In this document: in pieces, positions 59,438 to 64,000 of the stretch
Layout of the letters: every line of letters starts with the position of its first letter
Numbering within the stretch: the stretch's first letter is position 1
Notes under the pieces: generated by a model
Told to the model about the DNA's origin: nothing
The model's input: only the letters and a program-made list of their open reading frames with translations
The model's database searches: none
Origin: JAUWCL01 sp964599375
Lineage (GTDB): Bacteria > Krumholzibacteriota > Krumholzibacteriia > Krumholzibacteriales > Krumholzibacteriaceae
DNA length: 64,000 nt
Direction: 5' to 3'
Assembly (NCBI GenBank): GCA_964599375.1
Contig: CAZREW010000002.1
Span: forward strand, 1 to 64,000
Program-made: the position numbers and the translations under genes

Positions 59438-60832
59438 TCATTCCTTGCCGTAATACTTGGAGATCTCTTCCTCGCTGATCCGGTACAGCTCATCCTTGGG
59501 CAGAGTGGAGATGACCTTCCATCCCATATCGAGCGTCTCCGTTATCGAACGGTCCTCGTTCTCGCCCTGGCTGAGGAACTCTCTTTCGAACCTCTCTCCG
59601 AACTCGAGGTATACCTTGTCAAGCGGCGTCAGCTCCTCCTCGCCAATAACGGCGGCGAGGGCGCGCACGTCCTTGACGTGCGAGTAGGCGGCGAAGAGCT
59701 GGCTCGCGATGTGCGCATGGTCCTCTCTCGTCATGCCCTCTCCGATACCATCCTTCATGAGGCGCGAAAGGGAGGGAAGCCCCGCTATCGGCGGATAGAT
59801 GTTCCTCTGGTCGAGCTCCCGCTCGAGCACGATCTGCCCCTCGGTGATATAGCCGGAAAGATCGGGCACCGGGTGAGAGATATCGTCGTTGGGCATCGTT
59901 AGAATAGGCATCTGGGTTATCGAGCCGTCTATCCCCTTCACCATCCCGGCGCGTTCGTATATGTTCGACAGGTCGCTGTACAGGTATCCGGGGTACCCCT
60001 TTCTGCTCGGGATCTCCTCGCGGATAGTCGATATCTCCCGGAGCGACTCGCAGTAGTTCGTCATGTCGGTCAGGATCACGAGAACGTGCATATTCATGTC
60101 GAATGCGAGGAACTCGGCCGCGGTAAGCGCCGTCCTCGGCGTCACGAGCCTCTCGACCGAAGGGTCGTCGGCGAGGTTGAGGAAGAGGACGACCTTCTCG
60201 AGGACACCCGACTCCTCGAAGTTCCTGGTAAAGTACCTCGCCACGTCGTGCTTGATCCCCATCGCGGCGAACACCACGGCGAACTGCGTTTCCTCGCCCA
60301 CCAGCTTCGCCTGGCGCGTGATCTGCGCAACCAGCTTGTTGTGGGGAAGGCCGGTGCCTGAGAATATCGGAAGCTTCTGGCCCCGCACGAGCGTGTTCAT
60401 CCCGTCTATAGCCGAAATACCTGTCTGGATGAATTTCTTGGGGTATTCACGCGCCGTCGGGTTGATCGGCAGTCCGTTGACGTCCATCCGCTTCTCTGCC
60501 AGCGGCGCCGGCCCGTCGTCGATCGGCTGGCCGAGCCCGTCGAAGACGCGCCCGAGGATCTCTGCGCCCGCCCCGAAGAAGAGCGGCTCGCCCCTGAAGC
60601 GGACCCTTGTCTCGGGAATGGATAGCCCGGAGGTCCCTTCGAACACCTGGATCACGGCGGCCTTTTCGCTGCTCTCGAGTATCGTCCCGAGCCTTACTCG
60701 CCCGCTCGGATCGATCACCTCTGCGATCTCGTTGTAGCCGACGTTGTGGATGCCGCTGATCGCGACCAGGGGACCCGATACGCTGGCTATCCCGATGTAC
60801 TCCCTGCCCTCTTTAATGTTCATGTCTGACAT
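59438..60832 (-). CDS. ntpB: V/A-type ATPase subunit B (regulatory)
   Basis: Non-catalytic nucleotide-binding subunit of the V1/A1 head, 464 residues. IQTGISAIDGMNTLVRGQKLPIFSGTGLPHN carries the degenerate P-loop (SGTGLPHN in place of GxxxxGKT). ILTDMTNYCESLREIS, PSRKGYPGYLYSDLSNIYERAG and GSITQMPILTMPNDDISHP follow. 15 bp after ntpA. Confidence 0.97.
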   Translation of the reverse strand: MSDMNIKEGREYIGIASVSGPLVAISGIHNVGYNEIAEVIDPSGRVRLGTILESSEKAAVIQVFEGTSGLSIPETRVRFRGEPLFFGAGAEILGRVFDGLGQPIDDGPAPLAEKRMDVNGLPINPTAREYPKKFIQTGISAIDGMNTLVRGQKLPIFSGTGLPHNKLVAQITRQAKLVGEETQFAVVFAAMGIKHDVARYFTRNFEESGVLEKVVLFLNLADDPSVERLVTPRTALTAAEFLAFDMNMHVLVILTDMTNYCESLREISTIREEIPSRKGYPGYLYSDLSNIYERAGMVKGIDGSITQMPILTMPNDDISHPVPDLSGYITEGQIVLERELDQRNIYPPIAGLPSLSRLMKDGIGEGMTREDHAHIASQLFAAYSHVKDVRALAAVIGEEELTPLDKVYLEFGERFEREFLSQGENEDRSITETLDMGWKVISTLPKDELYRISEEEISKYYGKE

Positions 60833-60847
60833 TCAGATCACCATTCT

Positions 60848-62617
60848 CTAGTCGAACATCTCGGCTATGCGCTCCATCGAGTGGTCGAGCTTGTCCCTGA
60901 TCTCGTCTATCTTGTCTATCTCTTCGTTTCGTATGGCGAACTTGATCCTCAGAATATCCGAGTAGACCTCGAGTTTCTTTATCTGATGGATATTCGCACC
61001 TTTTTTTATTACCTCGACGCCGCGGTCATAGAACTCGAGTATGACCTGCAGCATCTTTATCTGCTTCTCCGGCGTGCAATACATGTCGATCTTGTCGAAC
61101 GAGTTCTGCTGCAGAAACGCGTTCTTGAACAGCGTGCACGTCTCCAGGATGATCCTCTGCGTGTCTGGCAGCACATCGGGCCCGACGAGCTTTACGACCT
61201 GCTGGAGCTTCCCCTCCTGCTGGAGCAGGTCCATTATCCTGCGGCGCAGAACCCCCCATTCGCCGTCGGAGCGCTCCATCCACCATCCGCTTATCTCGTC
61301 GACATACTCGCTGTAGCTGTCCAGCCATGAGATAGCGGGGTAATGGCGGGCGTTGGCGAGCTGTCTGTCGAGAGCCCACATGCAGCGTACGAATCTCTTC
61401 GAATGCTGGGTGACCGGCTCCGAGAAATCCCCACCGGGGGGCGACACGGAGCCCACGATCGAGATCGAGCCTTCCTTGCCTCCGAGTGTCTTGACCATCC
61501 CGGCGCGCTCGTAGAACTCAGCGAGCCGCGTCGGCAGATAGGCAGGGTATCCTTCGTCGGCGGGCATCTCCTCCATACGGCCGGAGAGCTCCCTGAGGGC
61601 CTCGGCCCAGCGCGAGGTAGAGTCGGCCATTATGGCCACATGGTAACCCTGGTCACGGTAGTATTCCGCTATAGTTATCCCCGTGTAGATCGACGCCTCG
61701 CGCGCCGCCACCGGCATATTCGACGTGTTGGCTATCATTATCGTCCGTTCCATTATCGGACGCTCGGTCCTCGGGTCTATCAGCTTGGGGAACTCGATGA
61801 GCACGTCTGTCATCTCGTTACCGCGCTCGCCGCAGCCTATGTAGACGATGATGTCCGCGTCGCTCCACTTGGCGAGCGCGTGCTGCGTCATAGTCTTGCC
61901 TGTCCCGAAGCCGCCCGGCACGACGACCGTTCCCCCCTTGGCCACGGGGAAGAGAGTGTCGATGACCCTCTGCCCTGTGATAAGCGGTATGCTCAGCGGC
62001 ACGCGCTCCCCGGCAGGACGCCCTTTTCTGACGGGCCAGCGCTGGTATAGATGGACCTCATAGCATTCGCCGTCGGCGTTCTCGGTCTTTACGACGACCT
62101 CTGTGACGGCATACTCGCCCTCTTCGGCGATCCAGGTGATCTTCCCGTTGACAGACGGCGGGATCAGGACGCGGTGTTCTATAAGACCCGTTTCCTGTAC
62201 TGTTCCGGCCGTTTCGCCACCGTGGACCTCGTCGCCGACTGCGAGGGCGGGCGTGAAGAGCCAGCGCTTCTCGCGGTCGAGCGCCGCCATGTGTATCCCC
62301 TTCTGGATATACTGGTCGGAGGTGTCGCGGATCTTTTCCAGCGGGCGCTGGATGCCGTCGTATATCGTTCCGATCAGGCCAGGGCCGAGCTCGACCGAAA
62401 GAGGAACCCCTGCCGAGTAGATGTTCGTCCCGGGCGCGAGCCCCGTAGTATCCTCGTATACCTGTATCACGGCCCTCTCGCCGTCGAGCTTGACGATCTC
62501 GCCGACCAGGTGGAACTCACCTACCTCGACCAGATCGAGCATCTTCGCTTTCTCCACGCCGCGGGCATGGACCACCGGTCCTACTATCTTGTCGACTTGT
62601 CCGATTATCTCAAGCAA
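60848..62617 (-). CDS. ntpA: V/A-type ATPase subunit A (catalytic)
   Basis: Catalytic subunit, 589 residues. Walker A PGGFGTGKTMTQ is at 234-245 and the catalytic GERGNEM follows. The long non-homologous region (about 100-190) typical of A/V-type A subunits is present (KGIHMAALDREKRWLFTPAL). MADSTSRWAEALRE and GSVSPPGGDFSEPVTQ complete the active site. The start overlaps the end of ntpE by 8 bp. Confidence 0.97.
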   Translation of the reverse strand: MLEIIGQVDKIVGPVVHARGVEKAKMLDLVEVGEFHLVGEIVKLDGERAVIQVYEDTTGLAPGTNIYSAGVPLSVELGPGLIGTIYDGIQRPLEKIRDTSDQYIQKGIHMAALDREKRWLFTPALAVGDEVHGGETAGTVQETGLIEHRVLIPPSVNGKITWIAEEGEYAVTEVVVKTENADGECYEVHLYQRWPVRKGRPAGERVPLSIPLITGQRVIDTLFPVAKGGTVVVPGGFGTGKTMTQHALAKWSDADIIVYIGCGERGNEMTDVLIEFPKLIDPRTERPIMERTIMIANTSNMPVAAREASIYTGITIAEYYRDQGYHVAIMADSTSRWAEALRELSGRMEEMPADEGYPAYLPTRLAEFYERAGMVKTLGGKEGSISIVGSVSPPGGDFSEPVTQHSKRFVRCMWALDRQLANARHYPAISWLDSYSEYVDEISGWWMERSDGEWGVLRRRIMDLLQQEGKLQQVVKLVGPDVLPDTQRIILETCTLFKNAFLQQNSFDKIDMYCTPEKQIKMLQVILEFYDRGVEVIKKGANIHQIKKLEVYSDILRIKFAIRNEEIDKIDEIRDKLDHSMERIAEMFD

Positions 62618-63269
62618 TGCCCGTCTCCCCGCTGTCTTCCGAGTAGAAGACCTCGTCGAATATCACTTTCCTTATATCATCGCGGTACCTGAACATCCGC
62701 GCCTCGAATGTATTGTCGTATATCACGTTGCCGCCAGGATGGCCGACCCTCGCCCCGCCCGCCGAGGATTTCTCGAGCGGCCTGGCCTGAAGCGAGCTCA
62801 CCGGAGCCGATTCGGCGGCCATGATCTCCCTTATCCTCGGGAATACCTTCTCCTCCAACATGCTCAGGTCCTTGCGGTCCACGTAGACGACAAATGATTT
62901 CCCCTCGAGTCCGCGCACGGCCTCGATCACCAGGCCGGTGAGGATGTCGGGATACGCGGCCGTCAAACGTATTCCCGCCAGCGCCTCCTCGACCTTCTTC
63001 GTGATCACGGCGACTACCTCTTCGCGCGCCCTGAGCTTCGCGCGCTTCACCTCGATATTGACGCTCGAGAGGAGGCGCCGACTCTCCATCTTGCCCTTCT
63101 CTTCGGCCTCGTGCATGATCTTCGCCGCCGCCTCGTCCCGGTTCGCCTCGGCCTTGCCGATTATCTCGGCGGCCGTGCTGCGCGCCTTCTCGAGGATCGA
63201 GTCGATCTCCCTTTCGCCGTCCTCTCTTATCTGCTTGCAGATCCTTTCAACCGATTCATTGTCGACCAC
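62610..63269 (-). CDS. ntpE: V/A-type ATPase subunit E (peripheral stalk)
   Basis: A 219-residue peripheral-stalk subunit. Residues 1-110 are a long charged helix (ILEKARSTAAEIIGKAEANRD and following) that pairs with a G/H-type subunit; the C-terminal domain binds the head. Order F-E-A-B-D is one of the arrangements of bacterial V-ATPase operons. Confidence 0.85.
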   Translation of the reverse strand: MVDNESVERICKQIREDGEREIDSILEKARSTAAEIIGKAEANRDEAAAKIMHEAEEKGKMESRRLLSSVNIEVKRAKLRAREEVVAVITKKVEEALAGIRLTAAYPDILTGLVIEAVRGLEGKSFVVYVDRKDLSMLEEKVFPRIREIMAAESAPVSSLQARPLEKSSAGGARVGHPGGNVIYDNTFEARMFRYRDDIRKVIFDEVFYSEDSGETGIA

Positions 63270-63305
63270 TATGAACGCTCCCTGCCGCGCTCCAGGCGCG
63301 CCGCG

Positions 63306-63611
63306 CTATATCTTTATCCCCACCGCCGAATTGACCAGTTCCCTGATCGAGACCCTTCCCTCGACCGGTCCCTCGCGATCGGGGACCTCGATGATGAGAG
63401 GGAATGAGCGCCCGAACATGAATTCCTCGATCTCGTCTCGGATCGTATCGGCTATCCTCTCGGTGATGATGACGATGCCGGTATCACTCGATTCGAACGC
63501 CTTGGCGAGCGCCTCCCTGGCACCATCGGCCGAATCTACGGCCTCGCCCTCGAGCCCGACCAGCTTGAAAGCCGTTACGGTATTCTCGTCCGCTATGACG
63601 TAGAACTTCAT
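63306..63611 (-). CDS. ntpF: V/A-type ATPase subunit F
   Basis: A 101-residue CheY-like rotor-tip subunit: MKFYVIADENTVTAFKLVGLEG at the start and TGIVIITERIADTIRDEI in the middle, both characteristic. It couples the rotor to the A3B3 head. 36 bp before ntpE. Confidence 0.92.
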   Translation of the reverse strand: MKFYVIADENTVTAFKLVGLEGEAVDSADGAREALAKAFESSDTGIVIITERIADTIRDEIEEFMFGRSFPLIIEVPDREGPVEGRVSIRELVNSAVGIKI

Positions 63612-63649
63612 CGCTCATTCTCTCCGCGTATACCGATCCCGCGACGCGG

Positions 63650-63994
63650 TCAGATCTTGCCGAGGATCATGATCGAGATGATCAGGCCGTAGATCGCGAT
63701 CCCTTCTGCGAGGCCGACGTAGATCAGCGCCCGCGCAGCCAGCTCGGGCTTCTCGCCGATCGCGCCAAGCGCCGCCGAGCCTACGTATGCCACGGCTATG
63801 CCTGCGCCGACGCTGCCGATCGCTGTGGAGAACGCAGCCGCGGCGAAACCCCACGCCGTGATCCTTGCCTGCTCGGGTGTATAGCCGGCGTTCGCGGCAT
63901 GTCCGGTGGAAGTCCCGGGCTGTTGGCCATACACATGCGCCGCCGTCGATACAAGCGTTATCAGAAAAACGATGAACATGGTGGAAAATATCAC
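63650..63994 (-). CDS. ntpK: V/A-type ATPase membrane rotor subunit K (c-ring)
   Basis: A 114-residue proteolipid. A signal-like hydrophobic start (FIVFLITLVSTAAHVYG) is followed by a single helical hairpin: GAGIAVAYVGSAALGAI and ALIYVGLAEGIAIYGLIIS. Glu97 in the second helix is the ion-binding carboxylate. The single-hairpin form gives one site per two helices. The GTG start at 63994 is within 6 bases of the window edge, so the true start (this GTG or the ATG at 63979) and subunits I and C upstream cannot be judged. Confidence 0.88.
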   Translation of the reverse strand: MIFSTMFIVFLITLVSTAAHVYGQQPGTSTGHAANAGYTPEQARITAWGFAAAAFSTAIGSVGAGIAVAYVGSAALGAIGEKPELAARALIYVGLAEGIAIYGLIISIMILGKI

Positions 63995-64000
63995 TGTAGC

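Noticed and set aside
1..64000. CRISPR arrays, tRNA, rRNA and insertion sequences
   Set aside because: None seen by eye: no regularly spaced 25-40 bp repeats, no tRNA-like cloverleaf or CCA context, no transposase motifs. A tRNAscan or Infernal run would be needed to be certain.

Overview
The window reads as a 64 kb scaffold fragment from an uncultivated Gram-negative bacterium. It carries LexA, DnaE-type polymerase, DsbD, ExbB/ExbD/TonB, outer-membrane barrels, several lipoproteins, and secreted proteins with FlgD-like C-terminal sorting domains. That last trait, together with the V/A-type ATPase and eukaryote-like Ser/Thr kinase, suggests a candidate phylum of the FCB group such as Krumholzibacteriota or Eisenbacteria. 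The phylum is inferred, since no marker gene was compared. One run of 100 N (6164-6263) is a scaffold gap, and GC looks clearly higher to its left than to its right, so the join needs proof.

Layout. 1-6163: an SOS mutagenesis cassette on the minus strand (lexA, a small S24-like protein, a Cys-rich DUF3795 protein, a Y-family polymerase, a DnaE-type polymerase) interrupted by one plus-strand membrane protein. 6264-7963: a vapBC toxin-antitoxin pair running into fructose-1,6-bisphosphatase. 7994-15647: a Ser/Thr kinase with TPRs, a decayed glycosyltransferase, and a secreted repeat protein with a lipoprotein. 15653-19131: folE, a sugar nucleotidyltransferase-like protein, uridine kinase and an OFA-family transporter. 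19350-25698: glnA-gatE-gatD and a flippase; GatDE is the archaeal-type tRNA-dependent amidotransferase.

25699-26240 is the most unusual stretch. An AT-rich segment carries three copies of the palindrome GTAAA-N6-TTTAC. It is followed by a strong ribosome binding site, a 26-residue membrane peptide ending in two GKSVW repeats, and two intrinsic terminators in a row. 26315-38962 holds menA, LOG, a double retropepsin, a dehydrogenase, rhomboid, an SPL-like radical SAM protein, a phosphatase, an LVIVD-repeat lipoprotein, dsbD, a FAH-family hydrolase and a glycosyltransferase. 39147-45161: a three-gene MaoC/AAC(3)/six-hairpin operon, two outer-membrane barrels and exbD-exbB-tonB. 45352-53831: a large subtilisin-like protease, prolyl oligopeptidase, a lipoprotein and BioY. 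53896-57701: an operon coupling a 2-hydroxyacyl-CoA dehydratase-type activator and HgdB-like protein with a lipoprotein and a coiled-coil protein. 57760-63994: V/A-ATPase subunits K, F, E, A, B, D followed by UspA and a PTS EIIA protein.

How they fit: glnA and gatDE together could link glutamine supply to Gln-tRNA formation. DsbD, TonB/Exb, the barrels and the tagged secreted proteins describe a cell with an active envelope and secretion programme. All calls come from reading the sequence by eye. No database search was run.
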